This document shows, one piece after another, positions 6,684 to 13,160 of a stretch of 40,854 bases of DNA. The stretch's first letter is position 1. Every line of letters begins with the position of its first letter. Below the pieces are notes generated by a model. It made no database searches and was not told where the DNA came from. It saw nothing but the letters and a program-made list of their open reading frames with translations. The position numbers were made by a program, and so were the translations under genes. This DNA is from a virus, in the IMG/VR virus record IMGVR_UViG_3300050034_000084, positions 1 to 40,854 of that record; one strand, written 5' to 3'.

Positions 6684-6914
6684 ATGCAGACAGCGCAGCA
6701 AGTTGAAAACTTCACTGGCGTCGTAGAAAATACGATTCCGCAACGCGACATAGGTTGGGTGCGCACAGATGCCGGCGAGACGCTCTTCATGCACAAGAAC
6801 TATACCCGCGCGCACAAACTTCCCGAGATCGGTCAGCGGGTCAAGGGCCGCATCGGGCGCGTGGAGCAAGAGGACAAGCAGGCAAGAGCGTTCAACGTGG
6901 AGGTGTGCGCATGA
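6684..6914 (+). CDS. cold-shock-domain-like OB protein
   Basis: A 76-residue protein resembling a divergent cold-shock domain: a first strand FTGVVENTI, then GWVRTDAGETLFMHKN, echoing the G-x-G-F-I ... D-I-F-V-H signature, and GQRVKGRIGRVEQ, echoing the later strands. The RNP1-type aromatic residues are only partly kept, so nucleic-acid binding is plausible but not certain. It is one of two cold-shock-like genes in the window; the other, at 29136-29348, is canonical. It overlaps rusA by 4 nt. Confidence 0.55.
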   Translation: MQTAQQVENFTGVVENTIPQRDIGWVRTDAGETLFMHKNYTRAHKLPEIGQRVKGRIGRVEQEDKQARAFNVEVCA

Positions 6915-7285
6915 TCACTTTTATAGTCCCTCTCGTGCCGCCATCAGTGAACCACTACGTCAAGCACACGCGCACCGGCAGGAGTTATGTTACCGCAGAG
7001 GCTACTGCGTTCAAGGCTGCGATTGCTGTCTACGCTCAAGGTATGCGAGTTTGCGCAAAGAAGTTCTCTGTTCACATTGCGGTTGTGCTGCCAAAAGGAG
7101 GCCGGGGCGATGTAGATAACTTCCCCAAGCTGGTTCTGGATGGCCTGGCAGACTGCGGCGTATTCCAAAGCATCAAAGACAAGCGCATGTCAGATGCTCG
7201 CGTGCGCCGCTTGGTAGTAGACTTGGACTCTGATTCGCGGCCCGATGAAGGTTGCACAGTTATCACCGTGGAAGCGCTCACATGA
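6911..7285 (+). CDS. rusA: RusA-family Holliday junction resolvase
   Basis: A 124-residue protein. The start (MITFIVPLVPPSVNHYVK) has the P-x-S-x-N-H-Y pattern of RusA, and GDVDNFPKLVLDGL (66-79) has the RusA catalytic aspartates (67, 69 and 78 here). These enzymes act as dimers to cut four-way junctions symmetrically during recombination and replication. The length is normal for the family (about 120). The start is set by an ATGA overlap with the upstream stop. It completes the ERF/exonuclease/SSB module. Confidence 0.88.
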   Translation: MITFIVPLVPPSVNHYVKHTRTGRSYVTAEATAFKAAIAVYAQGMRVCAKKFSVHIAVVLPKGGRGDVDNFPKLVLDGLADCGVFQSIKDKRMSDARVRRLVVDLDSDSRPDEGCTVITVEALT

Positions 7286-7482
7286 CGCGCTTTGTCGCGA
7301 TCTGTAGCCTCAAGCGCGGCAACATTGACCCACCGGAGCCGCTGGACGCCGAAGGGCAGTATGCTGCGAACCTGGAAGCGGACATAGGCGACCAGCAGGA
7401 CCGCAAGGAACTTCAGCGCCGCGCTACTTTGGGATACCAGATTGAGCGCGACCGACCGTTAACCCGCGCAGAGTGCGCATAA
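7282..7482 (+). CDS. hypothetical protein
   Basis: A 66-residue protein starting MTRFVAICSLKRGNID, set by ATGA overlap with rusA. It has one strand at the start and a charged helix at the end. No family was recognised. The coupling to rusA argues that it is a real gene. Confidence 0.5.
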   Translation: MTRFVAICSLKRGNIDPPEPLDAEGQYAANLEADIGDQQDRKELQRRATLGYQIERDRPLTRAECA

Positions 7483-7501
7483 CCGAAAGAAAGGAACGAA
7501 G

Positions 7502-7840
7502 ATGCAGCATACACCCGCACCCGAATACGACGCAGAAACCATCGAGGCCGCCGCAGCGCGAGTTGCAGCGATGAACCTGAGCGCAGACAAAGAAGAGCGG
7601 CACGCCATCGAGAACGACCTCGACCGCGAACCCACCCCGCAACCGGCCGCTCCGCCCAAGCCCACCAAGCCGGAGCGCAAGACCATCACCGTCGATATGA
7701 CCGATGAGCCGGAAACCTATGCGCAAATCAAGGAACTGGCGTACGACGACGACCGCACGCCCGCTGCCTGGCTGAGGCGTTACATCGTTGCGCGGTACCT
7801 CGCCGGCCATCTCAAAACGCCGCCTGCGGTGACGAAGTGA
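7502..7840 (+). CDS. RHH-like protein with acidic/Pro-rich N-terminus
   Basis: A 112-residue protein. Residues 1-58 are acidic then proline-rich and probably disordered. Residues about 59-105 (KTITVDMTDEPETYAQIKEL, then DRTPAAWLRRYIVARYL) resemble ribbon-helix-helix: a strand, a first helix, a turn with T-P and a second helix. If so, it would bind DNA as a dimer. It has a strong AAAGGAACGAAG upstream. A regulatory or architectural role is inferred from the fold only. Confidence 0.5.
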   Translation: MQHTPAPEYDAETIEAAAARVAAMNLSADKEERHAIENDLDREPTPQPAAPPKPTKPERKTITVDMTDEPETYAQIKELAYDDDRTPAAWLRRYIVARYLAGHLKTPPAVTK

Positions 7841-8012
7841 AGCCGCGCCGCAAGCCCCTGGTGGGCCGCAAGATACCGTGCAACCATTGCGGCCACCGCA
7901 CAGTGCAAGGGACAGCTCGGTGCGGCGCAAGGTACTGTTCTTCTTCTGCCCAGACTGCTGGACGAAGAAGCACGCGGACTGCAATGAGCAGATGGTCAAG
8001 GTGACCGCATAA
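7837..8012 (+). pseudogene. zinc-finger protein split by an apparent -1 frameshift
   Basis: The frame starting at GTG 7837 (overlapping the upstream stop) gives 55 residues, with a CNHC knuckle at 15-18, and stops at 8002-8004. From about 7929 the -1 frame reads KVLFFFCPDCWTKKHADCNE and ends in TAA at 8010-8012. It supplies the second knuckle, CPDC. Joined, the two halves make a normal two-knuckle zinc ribbon of about 58 residues; separately neither does. The likely explanations are a one-base deletion or sequencing error near 7915-7930, or programmed -1 frameshifting. No X_XXY_YYZ slippery heptamer was seen, so the first is favoured. An alternative GTG at 7920 could start the second half alone. 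Confidence 0.45.
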
Positions 8013-8046
8013 CCCAATCGATGGAATTCGAAGAAATGAGACAGAA

Positions 8047-8394
8047 ATGCAAGCTCCCAAAGTAGACCTGTTCACGATTTGCCGGGGCGCCGCGCATCCG
8101 CTTTTCTAGAACGCTCTAGAGGCGGTCAACGCGAACATCAAAGACCCAAACACGATGCTCGACAAGCACCGCAAGATTTCCCTGACTTTCGAGTTTGTCC
8201 CATACAAGGACCGCTCCGGGGCCGCTGTCGTGTGCTCGGTTGACACCAAACTGTCACCGGTCAATGGTGTGGACTCCACCATCTACCTCAAGAAGATTGA
8301 CGGCGTTATCGAAGCCTTTACGCAGGACACCAGCCAAATCGACCTGTTTGAAGGGGAAACCGAACCAGAACAACAGCAGAAAGAGACGGTGTAA
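8047..8394 (+). pseudogene. conserved-looking protein interrupted by in-frame TAG
   Basis: The frame from ATG 8047 reads MQAPKVDLFTICRGAAHPLF, then TAG at 8107-8109, then continues NALEAVNANIKDPNT and 79 more residues from an internal ATG at 8155. The whole would be about 115 residues. The part before the TAG and the part after it look like one protein: a helix-rich N-terminus leading into a beta-rich body (RKISLTFEFVPYKDRSGAAV) and an acidic tail. The ATG at 8155 has no SD. The TAG sits in the first of two TCTAGA palindromes (8105-8110, 8115-8120). Point mutation or amber read-through are both possible. Function unknown; probably a small protein of the early module. Confidence 0.5.
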
Positions 8395-8395
8395 T

Positions 8396-9133
8396 TTGGA
8401 CCAATCCGCAGAATTCATTCAGAAAATCGTTGACCTTGCGCCCGCAACGCAGATCCAAATTCATGGTCTGCCTTATGGGACGCGCGCCCTCACGCTTATT
8501 CCCACCCCATCGGCTCCGGCGCTCTCTGTCGGCACGCTGGATGGATTTGTCAACTTGCTCGAATCTGGCGTGGATGGCTTCGAAGTTGCTGGGAGTTTGA
8601 TCCACATCACAACCTTTGGCCGCGTGGATCTCGTTCAGCGCAAAGCGGACAGCTACGGCCGCCGCATTGCACACGTGACCGCGGTACTGACCGAGGGCGT
8701 AACCACCTTCCCATATTTCAATCGATTTGGGACGCAAGAAGACTTCATCATCGGCCTGCAATCCCACTTCCAGAGCACCCCTGACCTCGCCGGACTGCTC
8801 GACCTCGCCAGCCACATCACCGGCAAGGAAACCGTGAAGCAGGTAGACAGGGGAATCACTCAGGAGGTAACCGTCCAGCGCGGTTCCGCCTTCAAGGAAA
8901 GCGTCGAAGTAAAGGCGCGCGTCATACTGAAACCTTTCCGCACGTTCCGCGAACTGGATCAGCCGGCCAGCGATTTCATTTTCCGCGTGAAGGATGGCGC
9001 GCAATTGGCGCTGTTTGAAGCAGACGGCGGGGCCTGGAAGATTGCAGCTATTGGGCTCATTTCCGAATGGCTGCGCAACCGTATCAAAACGTCCGAAGTG
9101 GCTGAATTAGCGAACCTGCCAATTATCAGCTAG
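8396..9133 (+). CDS. DUF2303-like protein
   Basis: A 245-residue protein read from TTG at 8396, which has AAGAGACGG about 12 nt upstream; no ATG or GTG offers a better start. The layout (a hydrophobic 'TLDGFVNLLE' segment near residue 45, a YFNRFGTQEDFIIGLQSHF segment near 113, then a beta-rich C-terminal half with VKARVILKPFRTFRE) resembles the DUF2303/YfdQ family found in early regions of many phages. That match is from memory and moderate. The family's function is unknown. Confidence 0.5.
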   Translation: MDQSAEFIQKIVDLAPATQIQIHGLPYGTRALTLIPTPSAPALSVGTLDGFVNLLESGVDGFEVAGSLIHITTFGRVDLVQRKADSYGRRIAHVTAVLTEGVTTFPYFNRFGTQEDFIIGLQSHFQSTPDLAGLLDLASHITGKETVKQVDRGITQEVTVQRGSAFKESVEVKARVILKPFRTFRELDQPASDFIFRVKDGAQLALFEADGGAWKIAAIGLISEWLRNRIKTSEVAELANLPIIS

Positions 9134-9203
9134 GCAACCTACACGCAAACCAGGCGGGAATCAGCGCAGTATCCCGCCCAGCATTTTACGAGAGGATGAA
9201 AGA

Positions 9204-9671
9204 GTGACGCACAAAGAATTGGTACGGGCCGCTGTTCGATGGCTTACAGGTACGCAACATTGCGGGGCTGTGCTGGCTGAGATTTCAACCAGCGCGATGG
9301 AGAATCCAGACGCGATTGGATGGCAGGCCCATAAATCAATCGTGGTCGAGTGTAAGGCAAGTCGAGCAGATTTCTTGGCGAACAAAAATAAGCCATGCAT
9401 TCGCATCGGTCATCTGGTAGGCAACGAGCGGTACTTTATTTGCGAACCGGGCGTGATCAAACCTGAAGACCTGGAAGGCACTGACTACGGCCTGATCATT
9501 GTGGACGGCGGTTACATCCGCGTCAAAATTAAGGCTAAGTTTCGCGCACTCGATTCAGGCGAGCATCAAGATGAGCGCACTATGCTCGTGTCGGCGCTGC
9601 GAAGGATTCAGACGCGAGAGTTCTTGACTATCGTCCCTGAGTCATCTCTGGAAATCGCGATCCCCGATTGA
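9204..9671 (+). CDS. PD-(D/E)xK-fold nuclease
   Basis: A 155-residue protein. Residues 26-51 hold the classic nuclease core: EISTSAMENPDAIGW with Asp36, then SIVVECKAS with Glu49 and Lys51, separated by about 13 residues as in MmcB/VRR-like and Hjc-like enzymes. A Glu at 26 could complete the site. The enzyme would cut DNA with Mg2+. A role in repair or junction processing alongside RusA, or a nuclease aiding replication, fits the place in the operon. The GTG start is supported by GAGGA upstream. Confidence 0.7.
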   Translation: MTHKELVRAAVRWLTGTQHCGAVLAEISTSAMENPDAIGWQAHKSIVVECKASRADFLANKNKPCIRIGHLVGNERYFICEPGVIKPEDLEGTDYGLIIVDGGYIRVKIKAKFRALDSGEHQDERTMLVSALRRIQTREFLTIVPESSLEIAIPD

Positions 9672-9720
9672 TTTCCATTTTGTCCAAGACAGTCCGCGAC
9701 CAAAGGTGTAGGGTGCAAGT

Positions 9721-10647
9721 ATGTTTGCAAAAGTATTCGGGCAGATATTCGATTCATCTGTCGCAGAAGATTATCTAGTCCGACTTGTCTTTGAGGACTT
9801 TCTTGTGCTGGCCGACAAGCTTGGCGTCGTGGACATGACGCCGCAGGCCGTCTCCCGGCGCACAAATGTACCCCTAGAGATTGTGCAGCGGGGAATCTTG
9901 GTGCTTTCCTCTCCGGACCCTGAGAGCCGCTCTCAGGGCGAAGAGGGCAGGCGGCTGGTACCTATCGACTCGCACCGCTCCTGGGGCTGGCAGATCGTCA
10001 ATTATGAGCACTACCGCAACCTCCGCGACGAGGAAGCTCGGCGCGCCTACTTTCGCGATGCAAAGCGAGAGCAGCGGTCCAAGAAATGCGCGGAAAGTCC
10101 AGCAGTGTCCAATGTTGTCAAAGACAGTCCAAAGAATTCCACACAGGCAGAGGCAGAAGCAGAGGCAGAAGAAAAACAAAAGCCTACGTCGGTTTCACCG
10201 ACCCCTGCCGACATAATCTCGATCTGGAACGAGGCCGCGAAAGGCAAACTCCCCCAGGCAAGAAACACGTTCAAGCGCCAAGCGGTGATCCGAACCAGGC
10301 TCAAGGAACCCGGCTGGCTGCCCGACTTCCGCGCTGCATGTGCCTTCATCGCCGCGACGGACTGGTACGCCGGCGCGAACGACCGGAAATGGGTCGCAAC
10401 CATCGATTACCCGCTGCAAGCAGGAAAAGCAATAGAGCTGGCCGAGAAGTCAGCGCAGCCCCCACAGGAGAACGCAAATGTCGGATCTGAGAAAAATCAG
10501 CGAAGCCCAGCTAGCCAACGTGTTGAAGCCAACCTCCGGGCAGTTGCAGAAACGGCTGTCCGCAGAGGATGGGTTAGCGCTGACAGTTTTGAGCGGCCAG
10601 ATGCAGCGGAGATGGCCGAACCAGGACCGAGCGGAATCGATCGATGA
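9721..10647 (+). CDS. O-like replication initiation protein
   Basis: A 308-residue protein. Residues 1-120 contain a winged-helix-like start (LADKLGVVDMTPQAVSRRTN, then PLEIVQRGILVL) and a 'GWQIVNYEHYRNLRDEE' segment that is usual in phage replisome organisers. Residues about 120-165 are a charged, repetitive linker (AEAEAEAEE). The C-terminal half (IWNEAAKGKLPQARNTFKR, KWVATIDYPLQAGKAIELAE) is of the DnaD/O-like C-terminal type. Such proteins bind the phage origin and bring in the helicase loader. The last 170 nt overlap the next gene in another frame. The linker DNA carries a short tandem repeat (10145-10168), a possible origin element. Confidence 0.72.
   Translation: MFAKVFGQIFDSSVAEDYLVRLVFEDFLVLADKLGVVDMTPQAVSRRTNVPLEIVQRGILVLSSPDPESRSQGEEGRRLVPIDSHRSWGWQIVNYEHYRNLRDEEARRAYFRDAKREQRSKKCAESPAVSNVVKDSPKNSTQAEAEAEAEEKQKPTSVSPTPADIISIWNEAAKGKLPQARNTFKRQAVIRTRLKEPGWLPDFRAACAFIAATDWYAGANDRKWVATIDYPLQAGKAIELAEKSAQPPQENANVGSEKNQRSPASQRVEANLRAVAETAVRRGWVSADSFERPDAAEMAEPGPSGIDR
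10145..10168 (+). repeat. tandem hexamers in the O-like gene, possible origin iterons
   Basis: Four hexamers in a row: AGGCAG, AGGCAG, AAGCAG, AGGCAG. They are followed by an A-rich run (about 10169-10181). They encode the AEAE linker. In lambda, origin iterons and an A-rich tract lie within the O gene, so an origin here is plausible. The repeats are much shorter than lambda's, and coding for an acidic linker explains them equally well. Confidence 0.25.
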
Positions 10648-10831
10648 ATACGCCGCGGACTGGGAGCGCCTGATTCAGAAGCATGGCGCGCAGGCCCTAC
10701 AGGATGCGGTGAATGCGCTGCGGATTGACCCAAACCGCAAAGACTTCTACCCGGACCCGAACGAAGTAGCACGCGAGATTCAACGGCAGGCGCTGAAGAA
10801 GGTGCCGAGCCATGTGTATGCGCGTGGGTGA
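10478..10831 (+). CDS. helicase-loader-like protein
   Basis: A 117-residue protein. It starts with ATG at 10478 behind AGGAG 7-11 nt upstream, a strong start, although it overlaps the O-like gene by 170 nt. The C-terminal part (YAADWERLIQKHGAQALQDA, then PNRKDFYPDPNEVAREIQRQ) resembles small loaders that bring DnaB-type helicase to the initiator, such as the SPP1 gp39 type. Gene order (initiator then loader) supports this. The assignment is moderate. Confidence 0.5.
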   Translation: MSDLRKISEAQLANVLKPTSGQLQKRLSAEDGLALTVLSGQMQRRWPNQDRAESIDEYAADWERLIQKHGAQALQDAVNALRIDPNRKDFYPDPNEVAREIQRQALKKVPSHVYARG

Positions 10832-10840
10832 GGGGCTGAC

Positions 10841-11062
10841 ATGAACGAGCAATTCCTAGTGCGCTGGAAGTGTCCAGACTGCGGCGCAACGAAATGCGGG
10901 TACATTGGCCTGGCAGATTTTGCGCCGCGGTACTGCACGGGCACTCCGAAGCGCAAGCATACCAGCGGCGAGCATTGCTGCCACGACATGCAGATCGTGC
11001 ACGATGAGCGTCCGGCCCGGGGAAATGAGACTGCGCCGCACTGGAGCGACGGGAAGGAATGA
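10841..11062 (+). CDS. small zinc-binding protein
   Basis: A 73-residue protein rich in Cys and His: CPDC at 11-14, then CG, YCTG and a terminal GEHCCHDM. These give six or more ligands, enough for two metal ions or one with extra residues. It lies 9 nt after the loader-like gene, has GAGGGG upstream and is the last gene of the plus-strand block. It probably binds nucleic acid or protein; the function is unknown. Confidence 0.55.
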   Translation: MNEQFLVRWKCPDCGATKCGYIGLADFAPRYCTGTPKRKHTSGEHCCHDMQIVHDERPARGNETAPHWSDGKE

Positions 11063-11064
11063 AG

Positions 11065-11097
11065 GCGCTGCGGTCCTGCTCAGGCACCGCAGTGCGC
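11065..11097. terminator. hairpin between convergent blocks, probable terminator
   Basis: GCGCTGCGGT pairs with ACCGCAGTGCGC (6 bp, a 2-nt bulge, then 4 bp), with further pairing possible in the loop. It starts 3 nt after the last plus-strand gene and lies about 80 nt beyond the last minus-strand stop. No T-run follows on either strand, so termination may be inefficient or factor-assisted. A second inverted repeat, CATCTGA/TCAGATG, follows at 11119-11125/11140-11146. Confidence 0.4.
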
Positions 11098-11176
11098 ACA
11101 TTATCGTTGCCTGACTCCCATCTGACGATTAGGTACCGTTCAGATGTATTCAACTTGACTCTCTTGATGCCGGGTC

Positions 11177-13144
11177 CTATTGCAGGATTCTCACATTGTA
11201 AGTCCGGGCGGTAGGCGTCACTGCCACTGCTGTGCATAATTGCGGAGTGACCGTATTCGCAGCAGTCACTGCGCATTGTGGTTGGACGTTGGCTGGATTC
11301 CCTGCTGTACCAGAAATAACGCAGGCCATTGCAGTTGTTGCGCCGGTTACGGTCAAGGTCGTTTCATTCGTACAGCCAACGGCCAGGAGATCGCCTCCGA
11401 TGCTTGCCGTGGTTCCCGTGAGGGGAGTAGTTGCAGTTGGGAGCGTACTCAGCGTCCCATTGCTGCACATACGCCAATTGTTTGTGCTGCCTGCGATGGG
11501 GTCAATCCAGTAAGACCCTGAAGTACACGACGGATCGGAGGTAAGCAAGTTTCCTCCCACGAACTGTTGCGCGATTGACTGGTTAGTAGTCACGCTGTTC
11601 CAGCCTAGCCATGTATTTGCTCCTGTGCCCGGCAGAACCACATTAAACCCCAACGTGGTGGGCTGGATTTTCCAAAGATTTGAACCAGAGTCCGTCATAT
11701 CGATCTCAGGCACACTGGTGATACCAAAACTGGACGGTCCCAATGCGTGGAACCCACCGGCCAAATCAAACCACTGATAGTTTTTCGAGAAATTCCACCA
11801 GCTATTACGTGTCCCTCCGTCGGAGGACGTGTCCATACTCCCTGAGACAATATTCCCCATGAAGGCGTTATGATTGGTAAAGGCATTATAACTATAGCTC
11901 GCCTGCGATGAAGTGAAGCCGTAGTCCCAAATATTGAAGTTCACGAAACTGTTTGAATATGTGTTAGACCCGGCAACACCATTTACCATAAGTCCGGTCG
12001 CCGACTGCGGCCCCGACTGGCACGACGAATTGACAAAAACATTTCCTATAATATCTCCAGGATTAGACTGGTAATAGATGCAGTTTACTGCGTTCTTGAT
12101 GTTAACATCATTAACCCGAGTGTCATTGACGAAATAATTCGACCCTATCGCCCCTGTAGATGTGAGAAAAATCCCATTCTGAAAACCAACAGTGCGCCCG
12201 TGTTCAATATCCACATACGCCAGGGTATTCACCCCAGAAAGCGCTTTCAGTTGTATTGCTGTTCCAGTCGTAATACCACTTGTCACGGTACCGTTGATAA
12301 AGAGAAAGTTCGTTAGACTGCACGGTGCGCCATCTCCGCAAGTCCCTGGAAATTTTACGACATTACCTGCATAGTTTCCGAGAGCGCTGTTATCCACTGT
12401 AAGGCCCGTAATTGAACTGTCTGGCATGATGGCAAACATGTCTATAGACGGTGAAGCTGCCGTAAATGTCGTCGCAGGATCAAAAATTAGAGAAACCTTT
12501 TGCACGGTGGTTACTGTGGCCGCTATGGTGCGGCTAGTAGCACCATAACCACGCATGTCACACGTTCCACCAGTACCGACGGCTGCAATACATGCGGAAA
12601 TTTGCGCGTCCGCTGTTGTTCCAGCAAACATTTCGGCGTGTTGCACAAGGTTCGTAGCAAGAGCCGCGACGGTGCCAGAGAACGATGCGCTGGTGCCGGT
12701 GAGTGGGCCGGTTAGCGTGCCGCCTCCGAGAGATAGGTAGCTACCCGAAATCCCCACTTGCACATAGTCAGTTCCATTGTTCCAGACGGCCACCGTCGCG
12801 CCGTTGGCAATCGTGACGCCCAGGCCGCTGGGTCCGACGATCTGGACGCTCTGACCACCCGTCGTGGCGTTCTGGATAGTGAACGGGAAGTTGCCCAATG
12901 GAGCGCGTAGATTGCGCGTGGCTGTCAAGGTCACCGACGAAGTCAGCTTGATGTAAAAGGCGCTGGTTTCCCGCGCAGTCATGGTGTGATCCGCATCGGA
13001 TGCGAAGATCAGCGTTCCGTTGTTCACGCAGGGAAACCCCTGGCAGCCGATGTTTCCGGTAAGTGCGATCTGTGGCGCGGGAATCTGTGCGGCGCACGGA
13101 ATTGCCATCAAAAGAATCGCTGCGAGTTTGATTGCTGACTTCAT
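11177..13144 (-). CDS. exported beta-helix fibre/spike-like protein
   Basis: A 655-residue protein. Residues 1-19 form a Sec signal peptide ending CAA/Q. Residues 20-130 are a module shared with the neighbouring protein (84 of 111 residues identical by eye), with a Cys pair in GCQGFPC. Residues about 200-470 look like a right-handed beta helix: many short strands, Asn ladders and aromatic stacks (such as IIGNVFVNSSC). The C-terminus ends TARTYNVRILQ. The position at the end of the tail genes suggests receptor binding or polysaccharide recognition. The signal peptide and cysteines argue instead for export to the periplasm or surface. Both remain possible. Confidence 0.75.
   Translation of the reverse strand: MKSAIKLAAILLMAIPCAAQIPAPQIALTGNIGCQGFPCVNNGTLIFASDADHTMTARETSAFYIKLTSSVTLTATRNLRAPLGNFPFTIQNATTGGQSVQIVGPSGLGVTIANGATVAVWNNGTDYVQVGISGSYLSLGGGTLTGPLTGTSASFSGTVAALATNLVQHAEMFAGTTADAQISACIAAVGTGGTCDMRGYGATSRTIAATVTTVQKVSLIFDPATTFTAASPSIDMFAIMPDSSITGLTVDNSALGNYAGNVVKFPGTCGDGAPCSLTNFLFINGTVTSGITTGTAIQLKALSGVNTLAYVDIEHGRTVGFQNGIFLTSTGAIGSNYFVNDTRVNDVNIKNAVNCIYYQSNPGDIIGNVFVNSSCQSGPQSATGLMVNGVAGSNTYSNSFVNFNIWDYGFTSSQASYSYNAFTNHNAFMGNIVSGSMDTSSDGGTRNSWWNFSKNYQWFDLAGGFHALGPSSFGITSVPEIDMTDSGSNLWKIQPTTLGFNVVLPGTGANTWLGWNSVTTNQSIAQQFVGGNLLTSDPSCTSGSYWIDPIAGSTNNWRMCSNGTLSTLPTATTPLTGTTASIGGDLLAVGCTNETTLTVTGATTAMACVISGTAGNPANVQPQCAVTAANTVTPQLCTAVAVTPTARTYNVRILQ
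12755..13087 (-). repeat. copy A of duplicated N-terminal module
   Basis: Codes for residues 20-130 of the 655-residue protein. It is the counterpart of 13977-14309 and lies in direct orientation about 1.2 kb away. The protein copies share about 84 of 111 positions, so the DNA may be similar enough for recombination. Confidence 0.7.
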
Positions 13145-13160
13145 GTGATCTCCTACTTGA

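Noticed and set aside
8105-8120. Two TCTAGA palindromes 4 nt apart as an operator
   Set aside because: They lie inside a coding frame away from any promoter; the TAG in the first is better explained as a lesion in the gene.
11119-11146. CATCTGA/TCAGATG inverted repeat as a strong terminator
   Set aside because: Only 7 bp with a 14-nt loop and no T-run; kept as a note with the nearby hairpin.
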